Assembly (NCBI GenBank): GCA_013398175.1
Contig: VZRZ01002002.1
Coordinates: forward strand, 1-64,000
DNA: 64,000 bases
Direction: 5' to 3'
Origin: Climacteris rufus
Lineage: Eukaryota; Chordata; Aves; Passeriformes; Climacteridae
Part shown: positions 25,644 through 37,379 of the stretch, piece after piece
How the letters are laid out: every line of letters begins with the position of its first letter
How positions within the stretch are numbered: the first letter of the stretch is position 1
Made by a program: the position numbers and the translations under genes
Notes under the pieces: generated by a model
Told to the model about the DNA's origin: nothing
What the model saw: the letters and a program-made list of their open reading frames with translations, nothing else
Databases searched by the model: none

Positions 25644-25670
25644 ACACACACACACACACACACACACACA
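25644..25670 (+). repeat. (AC)n microsatellite
   Basis: About 13 uninterrupted AC units, a typical vertebrate dinucleotide microsatellite. Confidence 0.95.
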
Positions 25671-25914
25671 AATATACATTTTTTCATTGTTAATTTCTTC
25701 AAATATTTATACATTTGAGTTGTCTTATGAATCCAATATTTATTGCTACAGAGACCGTTTATTTCCCTCCTATCCCACTCCTTACTTAGTTACAGAGCTG
25801 ATCAGCACAGTGACACATTGTCAGGACATTGTGACAGGCTATAGCATTGGGAGGGAAAATCCAACTGCTAAGTAAACATGTTAAGATTGACAAAAGAAGC
25901 ACAGAAAGATATTT

Positions 25915-25982
25915 AAACAAACAAACAAACAAACAAACAAAACAAAAGAAAGAAGAAAACAACCAACCAACCAACAAAACCC
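25915..25982 (+). repeat. (AAAC)n / (AACC)n low-complexity tract
   Basis: AAAC repeats run to about 25941, then A/G-rich sequence and AACC repeats around 25960-25975. Almost pyrimidine-T-free on this strand, like the larger tract at 35879-36155. Confidence 0.85.
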
Positions 25983-28900
25983 CACAAAAAATATGTATTC
26001 CAAAGCTGAATGAACTAGGTGGATAAAGACATGATGTGATTAGGATGTGATTGCTACAGCTTTTTTTAATGTAAATTTCAGTGATCAATGGTACTCTTCA
26101 AAAGATGTCATTAGGGGATTTTTTGATTTTCTCACAAGAAATGATTGATAAATAAGTTGAATGTGTGTTCTCAGAATGAAATATCATTGCCATTTTTTTT
26201 AGTTATTAAAAACTGTTACCATTATGCAATAAAGTGTTTCCACATTGCATAATGAATACGTTCTGTTTTAAGCCTCTCCCTTTACAGATGTGGCAAGTAA
26301 GGTCAGATGCCTCTTAATGGAAATAGAAATGAAAAGCACTACCTCATTGATTTCTTCTCCACTTCCAAAAATGAGATTGGTTTTTTTTAACTCTCTGCCT
26401 CATCATGATGATTTCAGATAAGCACCTCCATAATAACAGACTAGTATGGAGAGGTATAATGCTTCATTTCAAGTATATTCTACAGTAAGTTTATCATAGA
26501 TTCAATTCACTGCCATGAGATTGGCTACAGTTGCTAAAAGGAGCTCTCATTGAAAGAATTCATCAGTGCATGGAAGATAGTGAACCAAATTCATCCCTGC
26601 TGTAAATCATCGAACTTTGTTGGAACTGCCATAGGAAAAAAAAAAGTCCCACTCCATTTATCCATTGCTCTACAGAGGGATGCCTTTCATAAAAGTTATT
26701 TTCCTCTTTGTTGCTCTGCTACTTACATATTTCAGTCGTTGAAGTAGGAAAAGTGAATCATAAAGATGAAGTTGAATATTTGACACCTACTTCCTTTATG
26801 AGGAAGATCTTATGCAAAAGAATATAGCCCTGTGCATTTTGCTCTAATTGACTTGTGAGACAAAGTCTAAGTTTTTCTTCAGAGACTGTAAGATAAGAGA
26901 GTAAAGGCAAAATTTTACAAAAATATTAGTTTAGGAAAGTGCTTCCACCAATTTGATAGAAACTATGCTTACTCAGAAGTTCTGTTATTCTTGTGGCTGA
27001 AGTGCTCATAAATAACTCAAATGTTCCTCAAAATGTCACTGTCAATGTGCAAAAATTACTCTTTCTGTTCTGGTAATATGTTAACAGATTTGATGAACAC
27101 TGCAAACTGAGATAGTCGTCTAATCATCCTACTTAAAAGAAAAGGTTTTCTGCCAAAAAGATGCAATTCTTGAATTATGTTTCTGATAGTTTGCTTATCA
27201 TCTTGAAGAGGGCGAGTTATAAGAGCGTTTTTCATTCCTTGCACGAAGTTAGCTAGGAGCTAAACTCAGGGAGTAATATTTGGTGGTGAGTAGAAGAAAG
27301 CAATTGGTTCTTCTTTACCTAGTTCTTAACACTGAAAACAAATGGACAGAGAGGCAAAGACCACACCGAAGTGTAAGACAAAGTGCTAATAATCAAATTA
27401 GTCCTTCAGTTGACCTAATATGTCTATGCCACATTTTGAAGTATTTTCAAGTTGTGTGTTTTCTAAATTGAGCCTGCTTTTATCAGTTACATAATACTTA
27501 CTTGGCATAAGAAAAGTCTAAAAATTCCCTTCTGTGGTTGTGTTACTCTGTTCCCTAAACTAATGGCAGCTAAGAACATCTTATTCACTTTGAAATTCTA
27601 CTATTACTTCCTATTCCCCTTTGATACACAGCCTTATATTTACAGAAATCTGTCAGTCATGAAGCACTTAAAAACTGTCAGAATAAGCAAAAAATGACGG
27701 TGAGTGGCATTTAAAATATACCTATCTCTTGCATGCTATGTAAGACAAAAGTTTAACTATCATTGTGCAGTTTGGATTAGTGATGTATTGACAGCACATT
27801 GATTACGTACTGAGGACAAGCTCTCAGTTTTGCTTCAGCCCCCAGCCAGCCTGCCTCCTTCTTATTTCACAGCATAAAACACAAATCCATTCATTCAGCA
27901 ATATTTCAATCCGACATTTTCTGTTCTAATGGATTGAGTCTACTCTATTGTTTAACAAACATGTCATTGAAAATTAACTGCCTAAATCAGCAATTAGATT
28001 TTCAATGGCAGAAAACAATCTCTAATATCCATATAAGATTTCCTTTATTCCCCCTTCCCTCTGACATGCTGTGTACTTTATCCTGTAGAGGGTGCAGTAC
28101 ACAAGAGTTTAGGTGAGTGTTCAAGGTAAAACTGGACATTAGCTCTGAGAAATCTGGGTGGGACCTTATGTAATGAAATGTGATTGGTGGAGCAGTGACC
28201 TTTCCCATGTACAGTTCTGCTACTGAACACTCGTGCTCTTTCTGTGAATCTGGATTCAGTTAAAGCAGTACCTGCTGCTCGAAAACCTTCTGGAAAATCT
28301 GTTACACAGAAGGAGAAGGTGGAGGACCCAGGATGACATAAGGCAAAGCCTTTGTGAATAAGCTCACCTGAACTACATCCATATTAAATGGTTCATTTTG
28401 GCTACTTTGCGTAAAATGTGTATTCAAATGCTTTGCTGAAACATAACCTATATTTCTTGCTTCTTTTGAAGGCAGGATCTACTGAAGACATAAAAACCTG
28501 ATCTGGCATTGGAGATTCAGATTTCATAAGATGTGATGTTTTTCACTCCATGTTAAAAAAACAAAACCTAAATGACAAAAAAAGCTTTAAGATGCCATAT
28601 ACATTCAAATAATGAAAGAAACATTCTATCACAAATGAACTTTGTCCTGCAAGATTAAGGGAATAAAGGTAATTATTCCATTTTTAGAAGTACTGAATCA
28701 TTTTATAATCCAGCTAGAGAGCAAAAAAAAGTAGGAGATTTGGCTAAGGTGAACTGAGGGGAAAATTTATTTTGAATGATGATGCCATCTAAATGACAAT
28801 ATATACTTAGCTTAAGAAGTAGTTTTATCCAAAGTTCTCTCAAGACAGTTGGAAATCTCATGGTGATTATAATAAACTTTGGATCAGATCACATTTGTGA

Positions 28901-30506
28901 TTTGTTTTTCTATGATAGGAGAAAATGTAAACAGTCCTACTGCAAATATTTTAACCAGTACTAGTCCCAAGTGACAGAAGTGATTAAGAAAATAATTTTA
29001 GTACCATAATGTTTGCTGGAGTATTTAGTGATGTTTGAGTGCTGTATCAGAGAGTCAACATATTGCCTCAGCTCATCCAATGTATCATTGGATGAGTGGG
29101 GTGGAATATATTGGAATGTTGATCATGTCACACATTAGAGAGCTGTGTATTGACAAGCAGCTTCCATACTCAAGGTGTTGATTTTGATTTCTTGTTAAGC
29201 TCTCCCAGTGATTTGTGACTAATCTATATCTAATTTAAAGTATTCAATAGAATCTCCCACATCTCTATTTTGAAGACCATCTTCTTTGATAGAAATGCTT
29301 CTGAACTTTATTACCCCCTGATTACAGTTAAGCATGTTGTGCACAAGCCTTGAGAGAGCTTGTCTAATGACTCATAGTTAGTTTGATAGCCAGTCCTATT
29401 AGATAAACCACAACATTTTCTTCTCCACCTATTAGTTTTATGATCTGTGACTGCTTCGTGGGAATTACTACATGAGAAATTGCAAAACAAGCATTAAGAT
29501 GAAATTGAATAATGTTATTTATTTGTGATTGCAACTGCAATTGTTTAAGTATTGGCAACCTGCAGTCAGCAAAAGCCTGACTCTCAGATGCCTGTTTGAT
29601 GTCATGATTGCCTCACCTTGGGAGTGTGGTACCAATTTTAGCATTTCTATTTTCCTCATTATTGAATGCAACTTTGATCAGTGTGAATGCCATTGGCCAG
29701 GACATAGGAACACTCAGTTCTTCTTTGAAAAGCTGCAAATTTGCCTCTCAAATCCCATAAAAGCTTTCTTTGTAAGAAAACGTCTTTTAAAGCAAACTTT
29801 TTTCACACACGACTAAATTTTATATAAACCGTAGTCAAATTGAAATTATAATACCTAGAGCATTAACAATAACATTTCGAGAGGTATAAAAATGTTATAA
29901 AAATAATATTTTCCCCACATTTTTTGGGAAGGTGAGGAAAATATGAGAAAAAGGACAAATAGATTCCCCCTCCCTTTCCTTTGGAATAAATATATGAATG
30001 ACAGAAATAAAGGAAAACCATTGCATGCACGTTGCACAGATACGGATGAGAGCAAGGGCTGGGGTCCCTTAATATCTCACTTCTACCTGTTGAGAGCTAC
30101 CAGATCAGTCTCTCTTCCCTCAGCAAATAGGAATTGTTTTACACAAAGTGAAACAGACCCACAGAGGAACATTGGCAGACCCTTGCCTGCTGGTTGGCCT
30201 CACTCCTGCAAGGAGCCTCAAGTACATCCCCCTAACAGGAAACAGAAGAGGGAAATAAAAGCAGTCCCTTGAAGCCCTATGCTTGAATGTCTTTTTGTTT
30301 TGCTTCAGTTTTACCATGTGGCCTGATAGGGAATTGGTTTGGAAGCAAACCTTCAAGGCTTGCTGAGGTTGAGGCATGAATACAGATTAATTAATCTTAA
30401 TACAGATTTCTCAAGGTAAAGGTGTGGATGGATTACAATTTGAGCATGTACATTTAGGTAGGTGTAGGCAACAACAGACTGAAGTCTCTGCAAATCTTAC
30501 ACAGAG
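25983..30506. other. Unique non-coding A+T-rich DNA
   Basis: No recognisable transposon. The minus frame 27056-27259 has a protein-like composition (peptide contains LFGRKPFLLSRMIRRLSQF) but no good splice acceptor, so it is not called. The 27780-28060 stretch has an enhancer-like texture. Confidence 0.5.
29072..29096. repeat. Perfect 11-bp inverted repeat with 3-base loop
   Basis: CTCATCCAATG (29072-29082), TAT, CATTGGATGAG (29086-29096). All 11 pairs match, and the loop is short enough for cruciform or hairpin formation. Confidence 0.9.
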
Positions 30507-30512
30507 TGTCTC
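30507..30512. repeat. Target-site duplication, left (TGTCTC)
   Basis: TGTCTC directly precedes the LTR at 30513 and recurs exactly at 31143-31148. Confidence 0.8.
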
Positions 30513-31142
30513 TGAAGTGCGGGATGCGCTCAGCTGAGGGCTGCGGACAGGCCCGAGGGCGCGCGGCGTCCTGCACTCGCTTCCCCTGGCGGTGTGGGGG
30601 CTGGCTGCTAAGCAGCAGCACCTTCCCCTGAAACAGGGTTCCAGCAGTGCCTAGCTGGACAATGCCGGCTCCTGCTTAGCAGGTCTGCCCTTAGCCCGGT
30701 GGTCTTCAGCGTATCGGCAAGAGCAAAGACCAAAGGAGGGGCCTTTGTGCAGAGTTCAGCTCTTTATTGAGGGCAGGGCGGCAGGAGAGGGTCCAGGGAA
30801 GGGTCCAGGAGTGGGATCGGGAGCAGGAACAGCGCGAGGGTCCAGGTGAGCTGAGGGTTCTGCAGACAAAGAACCCAGCCTCTGCATTGAGTGGGGTTTA
30901 TACAGGGAAAGGGAGCGAAGGATACAACCAATAGGTGTACAGAAATTACAATATAACCAATGCGTAACTGAGGGATACGAACTTTCCAGAACAATACCAA
31001 ATATAGAACATTATGTAACTGGGAAGCTAACCAATAGTAACAACTTATGCTAACAGCAACCACTCAGAGGGTGGCGTGCTGGGTTTCTTTGCACCGGCAT
31101 TGAGGCTTTCATGCTGTGGCTTTAGCCACACACACCGCCGCA
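30513..31142 (-). mobile_element. Solo LTR, ~630-bp family, copy B
   Basis: A 630-bp LTR in minus orientation between perfect TGTCTC repeats. On its own strand it opens TGCGGCGGTG and closes CACTTCA, giving proper TG...CA ends. It carries the terminal hairpin (31115-31130), three CCAAT boxes (plus-strand AACCAAT at 30926-30932, 30954-30961 and 31028-31035), a TATAAA (30898-30903), an AATAAA (30763-30768) and a GC-rich U5. Part order and TATA-to-AATAAA distance match the copy at 5195-5825. Its intact ends and duplication suggest it is younger than copy A. The 99-codon minus frame inside it is not a gene. Confidence 0.92.
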
Positions 31143-31148
31143 TGTCTC
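31143..31148. repeat. Target-site duplication, right (TGTCTC)
   Basis: Exact copy of 30507-30512; fixes the LTR end. Confidence 0.8.
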
Positions 31149-31914
31149 TGAGCAAAATTTGATGCACTAGATCCTGATGATACACTGGTGAACAGGGGAA
31201 TACAGAATGTAGATTTCTTCTTACTCACAAAGCCAGGGGAGAAAAAATTATCTCAAAACTTTATTATTATTTTGTTCCTAAGCAGTATACATAGCATTTT
31301 ATCCATTTAAAGATACCTTAACTTTTTATATAAAGTGGTGGTTTTAATAATGCACTAGAATACTGACTAAAGTAAAGCAAAATATTTGTTGAAATGGTAA
31401 TGAATTCCTCTGAGGGAAAAAAAAAGTAAACAAAAAAACCCACAACCAAGGAGTCAGTATATCTTAGCAGTGTGTTCAGTATTTCTGTGTGTGAGCCACA
31501 GCAAGAGGACACACAGGAATTCACAGAGAAAGCTTTGAAGCTCTGTGTTCCAGGTGACATTCCCTCAGGGGACTGCCAGTTCCTGCTGGAGAAGTGAGGA
31601 CAGATGAGAATCAGCTCTACAATAATCTTAGTGGCTGTCTTAAGTTAAGCTGTATAAAATATTCTCCATCATGTATTTTGCAAACTGTTGCCAAAAGTAA
31701 GCAGAGGTTTATACTTTGCTGAATTAAATTACATTCCTTATGTAATTTATGTATTTTTTTTAGTTTCCAATATTATTTCATGATTAATTATTTTTAAGAA
31801 AAATACCCATGATGTCTTAGAGCAGGTGATGCTTATTTGTATGTAGAGAGGAAGCAGAAAGCTCCCAGACTCCACAAAGGGCATCCTCAGTGCTGCAGTT
31901 AAATCTGTTTGATG
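31149..31914. other. Unique non-coding spacer between two solo LTRs
   Basis: About 770 bases of ordinary A+T-rich DNA with no recognisable feature. Confidence 0.6.
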
Positions 31915-31919
31915 CAAGT

Positions 31920-32794
31920 TGTAGTAGGTTGACCCTGGCTGGATGCCAGGCACCCACCAAAGCCTCTCCATCACTCTGCTCCACAGCCAAACAGGGGAGA
32001 GAAAATATAACAAAAGGTTCATGTGTTGAGATAAGGACAGAGAGAGATCACTCACCAAATACCATCACAGGTAAAACAGACTGGAATTAGAGATATTAAT
32101 TAAATTGATTGCTAACAAAATCACAGAGGGATAAAGACCTTAAAAACACTTCCCCCCCTATTTCCTCCCCCTTCTTTTCCAGCTCTACCTCATCCCTGCC
32201 AGCAGCACAGGGAGACAGGGAATAGGGGTTATAGTCAGTCCATCACAGGTTATGCCTGATGCTGCTCAGGGAGAGGAGTCCCTCCCCTGCTGCACCGTGG
32301 GCTCCCTCCCACTGGAGACCATTCTCCATGAGCTTCTCCAACGTGAGTCCATCCCAGGGACAACAGTCCTCCACAAACTGCTGCACTGTGGGCCACTCTT
32401 CCATGGGGTCAGTTCTTCAAGCACAGCCTTCTCCAGTGTGGGTCCCCCATGGGGCCACAAGTCCTGCCAGGAAACCTACTCCAGTGTGGGCTCCTCTCTC
32501 CACAGGTCTGCAGCTCCCTGCCAGAACCCTGCTCCAACACAGGCATCCCATGGGGTCACAGCCCCCTCTCAGGCATCCCTCTGCTCCACCTGGGGCTCTT
32601 TCACAGGCTGCAGGTGAATCTCTGCTCCTCCATGGGCTGCAGGGGCACAGCTGCCTCACCAGGGGCTGCAGAGGAAACTTAGCTCTGGCAGCTGGGACAT
32701 CTCCTGCTCCTCCTTCTCCACTGACCTTGGTGTCTGCAGGGCAGTTCCTTTCACATATTCCACTACCAAAATCTGGCCATGCAAACCCAATACA
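31920..32794 (-). mobile_element. Solo LTR, 875 bp, same family ends as the LTR at 1340
   Basis: In plus orientation it runs from TGTAGTAGGTTGACCCTGGC to ACCCAATACA, so on the minus strand it opens TGTATTGGG and closes CCTACTACA. It is flanked by CAAGT (31915-31919) and CAAAT (32795-32799), a 5-bp target duplication with one mismatch. The interior is GC-rich and made of degenerate units of roughly 48-53 bp, starting with CTCCAGTGTGGG-type phrases at about 32431, 32479 and 32532. The phrase GGTTGACCCTGGCTGGATGCC is, to my knowledge, a very common avian LTR end. Long open frames on both strands here (up to 180 codons at 32259-32801) follow from the GC-rich repeats and are not genes. Confidence 0.88.
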
Positions 32795-32799
32795 CAAAT

Positions 32800-33890
32800 G
32801 AAAAGAAATAAGGGGAAAACAATCATTGCGGCAATTTCTTATACCAATGTATTCTCATTTTTCTTCTAGTGTTTCTTTCACTTCCTGATCTACTGGGTAA
32901 ACAGGCATCCATGGGGTTAAAAAAATAAAATAAGGTAAATAAAGGGAAAAATAAAATTATTTTTTACTTTGGACAAGCAGTGATTTCAGTACTACTAGGC
33001 TAAGAAAGCTGTTTTATTTTGAAGCCAGAAAATTTCAGGGGGTTCATGTCTCAGAGAAAAACATGTTAAGAGTTTTCACAAGGCAAAGACTGAACATTCA
33101 GGACATGCAAGGGGACCTGTCAACATACAGGACACCTGCTGTCCTTCACTCCCAGTGCCTACTGCTACAAGGCCAGCTTCTTTCTGAGGGTTTGTCTGGG
33201 CACACATACCCCAGCTGACTTTCTTTTCTCAGGAGACTCCTTCTGAGAAAGTGCTGGTGCCCTCTGATAACCACAGCCAGGTCACTCAGCTTTAGGCAAG
33301 TCAAGGAGACAGTGCTTGCTGTCCAGCTGGACCATGTCCCCAGTACCACATAGCTCCAGTGAGGAAACTGCTGGGAGCATAAGGACATCAGACTATGCAA
33401 TGACCTTATTCTCACAGAACATGAAAGCAGAAGATATCAGGAGACATAAGGTTTTGTAATAGGTTGTATATCCTCTTCTGGGTGTAGACATGAAATTGTC
33501 TGCCTATAGTACCTCATGAATTTTCAGCAAGTGCAACTATTCTGCACAGCTCTGACATTTATACTACAGCTTCATAAGGGAATTTAAAGCCAGATGGATT
33601 AGGCCACATCTGGCTTTGCCAGTGTTTTTACCTAACCCTGTTGCTCTGCCTGAAGGGAGTGTTAAGACTGTGTTAAGACCCTATATTTTATTAGAAGGGG
33701 TATAGAGTTGGGTACCTTAGAAACAGAAAAAGATTATTCTCAATTTCTTCAGGAATTTTAAGTGCCACACGTGCCTGTTGCAGCTGAGCTACAAGATTAA
33801 TGGAATTTCTCCTCTGCTGAGATGCAGAAGTTTTAGAGACCCGTCTTCTCTATTTGTCAGACTTATTATTCTCAAGATGCTCAACAGTGT
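32800..33890. other. Non-coding; GC-richer patch at 33050-33420
   Basis: The patch contains an 89-codon minus frame (33146-33415) rich in Ser, Leu and Trp. I see no splice sites, domain or known repeat in it. It may be an old repeat I do not recognise. Confidence 0.45.
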
Positions 33891-33895
33891 TCTGT

Positions 33896-33976
33896 ATCCA
33901 TCTATCTCCATCCATCCATCCATCCATCCACCCATCCATCCACCCATGAATCCATCCATCCATCCATCCATCCATT
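33896..33976 (+). repeat. (TCCA)n microsatellite
   Basis: About 80 bases of ATCC/TCCA units with a few interruptions (CACCCATGAA near 33940-33950). The translated frame of Ile-His-Pro-Ser repeats is an artefact. Confidence 0.95.
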
Positions 33977-35878
33977 CACATAACTATCTGAAATTTCACA
34001 GGTAGAAGTACAAAAGCCGAAACTTTGACCATATTCCAGGAAGTTAGAACATAGCAAAGATTTTTCCTTAATATGTATCTGTACAAAAAATGAAGGGGGT
34101 GGTTGTAACAGATTTTCTTGTCCCTAGGAATTGTATTAGGAAAGAGTGAGATTGCTGGTATCTCCCTTGGTATTGTCCCAGTTTTGTAGCATGTTCATGG
34201 CATTGTGATGAGCATGTGATTTGTGGATCAGCTAGAGACTTATGAGAGACAGGGTGGCTGAGATGTTTAGGAACTAGAAAGTTTAAAATGCAAACAATAT
34301 TGTATTATGCACTAACTGCAGGGATGTAACCACTTCACTTATTCTCCACCATTTTCCTCCTTCTTCTCTCTGTCTCTCTCCCAACATTTTCTTATAAAAA
34401 TGGAAGTGTAGGTATTCCTGTTTCCATGGTTTTGCTTGGATTTTACTGACAGATACAAGTGCATTGTGCTTTGGTCTGGCTCAGTGCCAGAGCAATAGTG
34501 ATTTCCAGTGCCAAATTGCAGCACAAGCCTGTTTTGAATGACAGACTAAAGTGTGTGCGAGGATGTGAAAACAGGTGGTCTGAGATGTCTGATATCAACA
34601 GAGCATCTGGTCACTGGAGTGTGACTGCATTGTACTTTGTACTCCTAATCTAGAGTGGAACCAGCAGTGAGTGAAGAAACTGGCATCTTTTCCAAACCTA
34701 TCATTTTGTAACCTGTCCAGAGAACCCAAATACACACAAATGTTTGTTTAATGGCTAAAAATATTCTGGTCAGTCTATAATTTCTCTACAGGTATTTCTT
34801 AAATGACTAGAAATCAGATTATCTTCAAATATGCCAGAATATTTATACAACATGGTTTTGCTTTCTTTTGTAAAGACACACAGCTGTTACAAAACACATC
34901 AATAATTTTTAATCTCTTTGCTCAGTTACAACTGACTGGATAAAGTAAACATACTTTTATCTCTGTCTAATGTTGCCAGCTCTACCAATATTAGGCATAT
35001 TAAATCCATAAAATTATTTAAAATATCCTTTGAGGGTGAATGTCCTTTCTCTCTTTACAGTCAAATGCTTGATAATAAAAACTTATCAGCAGTTTTAAGT
35101 AAAGAAGTAAAAGGTTTGAAACCTTGAGAGTTTATCACACACTGAAAGATGAAATGTAGGCTGTGGTTCAAGTCAGTAATATTTTTCAGTCAGGTTTTTG
35201 TAAATAATATTTTCCTTTAGAGTGTGACTTTTCTACCAATGTCTGTATAAGAGATTTTTTGTTTATTGTAAAGTTAAGAAATACTGATTAGGAAGTCTAT
35301 TGTATTCTCTTTGTACAAGATTCCAGAATATCCCTACCCACATTAAACTCAGATTTGAAAACATCAAAAGGACCAAAAAAGCAGCACTCAAATCACTGAT
35401 AAGGCAAATACTTTTTTTACATTCTGACATCTCCTCCGTTACTCTGAGGACAAAGTTAGTTTTGTTGTTTCTAATCATGACTTGCACAAGAATACAGCAC
35501 CCCTGAGGGTTGTCCAGAAAGGAATAATGGGGCTAGCATTATTCATTTGCCCTTGTAAACAAATGATAGCAATATCAGGGTGATACCTGATGAATATGTA
35601 TCTTATAAAAAAAAACCCATAGATGCACCATTACCAGGAGCTCTTTTTGTTCATGAAAAGGAAAATTATTCTCTAAAATATAGCCATTGATTGTATAACC
35701 TCTGATTGCTTTTCATTGTGCAAAGCTGAAGACCTTTCCCTTAAATTTCAGCGATTGTTAAATAAGATCCTATACAGTTGTCTGCTTAAACATATAACCT
35801 GTACAACCAGTGGAATGAATTCTCTAGTCTTAGCACACACTGTAATTCCCAAGGCACTGGTCCAAGGTGTTTAATAAA
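33977..35878. other. Unique non-coding A+T-rich DNA
   Basis: No feature recognised apart from short chance frames. Confidence 0.55.
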
Positions 35879-36155
35879 AAACCCTAAAAACCCAACCAAA
35901 CCAAACCAAACCCCAACAACAACAACAACAAAAACAAACAAACAAAACCCCAAGAACCCCCCACAAAACCCCAAAAAACCCCACACAAACAAACAAAAAA
36001 CACCAACCAACCAACCAACCAACCAAAAAAAAAAAAAAAAAAAAAACCACAAAACCCCAAAATCCCCCCACAAACAAACAAAAGAACCCAAGCCCCAAAA
36101 AAACCTCTCAAAAAACTCCAAACCTCCAAAAACCCTCAAACCAACCACCAAAAAA
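35879..36155 (+). repeat. A/C-only low-complexity tract with G-quadruplex motif on minus strand
   Basis: Some 270 bases in which the plus strand is almost entirely A and C: CAAA, AACC and C4A4-like units and an A22-type run near 36025-36046. On the minus strand four G-tracts of at least four Gs at 35982-35979, 35972-35969, 35962-35957 and 35951-35948, with loops of 6, 6 and 5 bases, satisfy the usual G-quadruplex rule. Three minus frames of 75-121 codons (Gly/Phe/Trp/Leu/Val repeats) are products of this composition, not proteins. Confidence 0.9.
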
Positions 36156-37379
36156 TCACAAATAATTTTTAGTGTCTGTTTAGAGTATTGTAAGTTTATA
36201 TTTGCTGGTTGTTGTAAATGACCAAATTGGAAAGAGAAGACAGATGCTAACCTCTCTTCAATACTGGCTAGGATAGAGATGATAGTTCAGCTCCAGTCAG
36301 CTTAAAATATTATAAAGGAATAGCCAACATTTAGTTTCTGTTACATTTTGAGTTCCTATGAACACTGAAGCACAGCACAGTGTGAGAAAGAGAGGGTTCC
36401 CTGTCAGGCAGAAACCACATTTCTGCCTTTTATTCCAAAATGTTCTTTGGCTGGATCTTAAAATACCGTGCTTTGTTTTATGAGATTTCACTAAGGAATA
36501 TCCGTCAGCATTTAGAATTCAGCCTTTTAAGATGGTACAGCATGTAGGTGTATGCTTTCCCTCCATCAAATAGCTTTGGAATACCAAAGGTCGTTACCTG
36601 CTCCAGTACCAGGACTCCTGTAACATGCTGGGGTGTCTCAGGGACCTCGGTGTGCTCATGTTAACTTTTTAATGGTGACAGCTTCATACAGGAATGACTG
36701 TTGGGCTGAGGTGTTTCAAGAATCATCCCTTCTGCTCTCTCTGACTCAGAAAGAATTTCAGGCTGTGAATTCAGAAATTTCAGTTATTTTTAAAATGACG
36801 GATTTCTTCTTCTTAGTGCAATGTTATTAACATGAAAATTATAAAGCATGCAGGAAGGGCACCATCAAGACAGGGTAGCAATAATGAAAATGAAGACAAA
36901 TATGAGTCAATTTATGAAACACACCTCCATTTCTGCAAACCTGATGAAATGCAGCAACACACTGGATTCAGAAATAGCCTATTCCGCTAGAACTCTAAAA
37001 AAGTAGTTATTTCAGGTCAATTTTTAATATTTTTTGCCCTTTTTACTGTCTCAATGACAGAAGGAAACAAGAAATGTGATCCAGGGATGGACAATGGTGT
37101 GCAAGACAGGTCTGGTGTATTCCTTGCCAAAGGTTATTTTCAAGCAATAATAATTTTAAAACAAAAACAATTACTCACTAGATTTTCTCCAAAATTTAAT
37201 CTAAAGTTTATTTTCTCTTCTTTAAGATTTAAAAATTAGGTTAATTGCAATGTCTAGTGATAACAGCATTTCATGGAAAGTATGAGGGAACCAAATTGTG
37301 AGAAGTGACTATAAAAATTAACTGAAACATTCTGATGTTTTGAAAAGATTGTAAGAAACCAATGATGAGAGGCATTTCT
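36156..37379. other. Unique non-coding A+T-rich DNA
   Basis: Nothing recognised. Frames at 36633-36830 and 37054-37239 lack support. Confidence 0.55.

Noticed and set aside
32252..32801. Open frames of 121, 180 and 126 codons on both strands
   Set aside because: They lie wholly in the GC-rich repeated interior of a solo LTR bounded by TG...CA ends and a 5-bp target duplication.
33896..33976. Regular repeats that could suggest a CRISPR-like array
   Set aside because: Plain (TCCA)n microsatellite without spacers; the genome is vertebrate.
35948..35982. C4A4-like units as telomere sequence
   Set aside because: Vertebrate telomeres are TTAGGG; the units are irregular and embedded in a broader A/C tract.
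35786..36151. Minus frames of 75-121 codons that look like a Gly/Phe/Trp membrane protein
   Set aside because: Produced by the A/C-only low-complexity tract; same pattern in all three frames.
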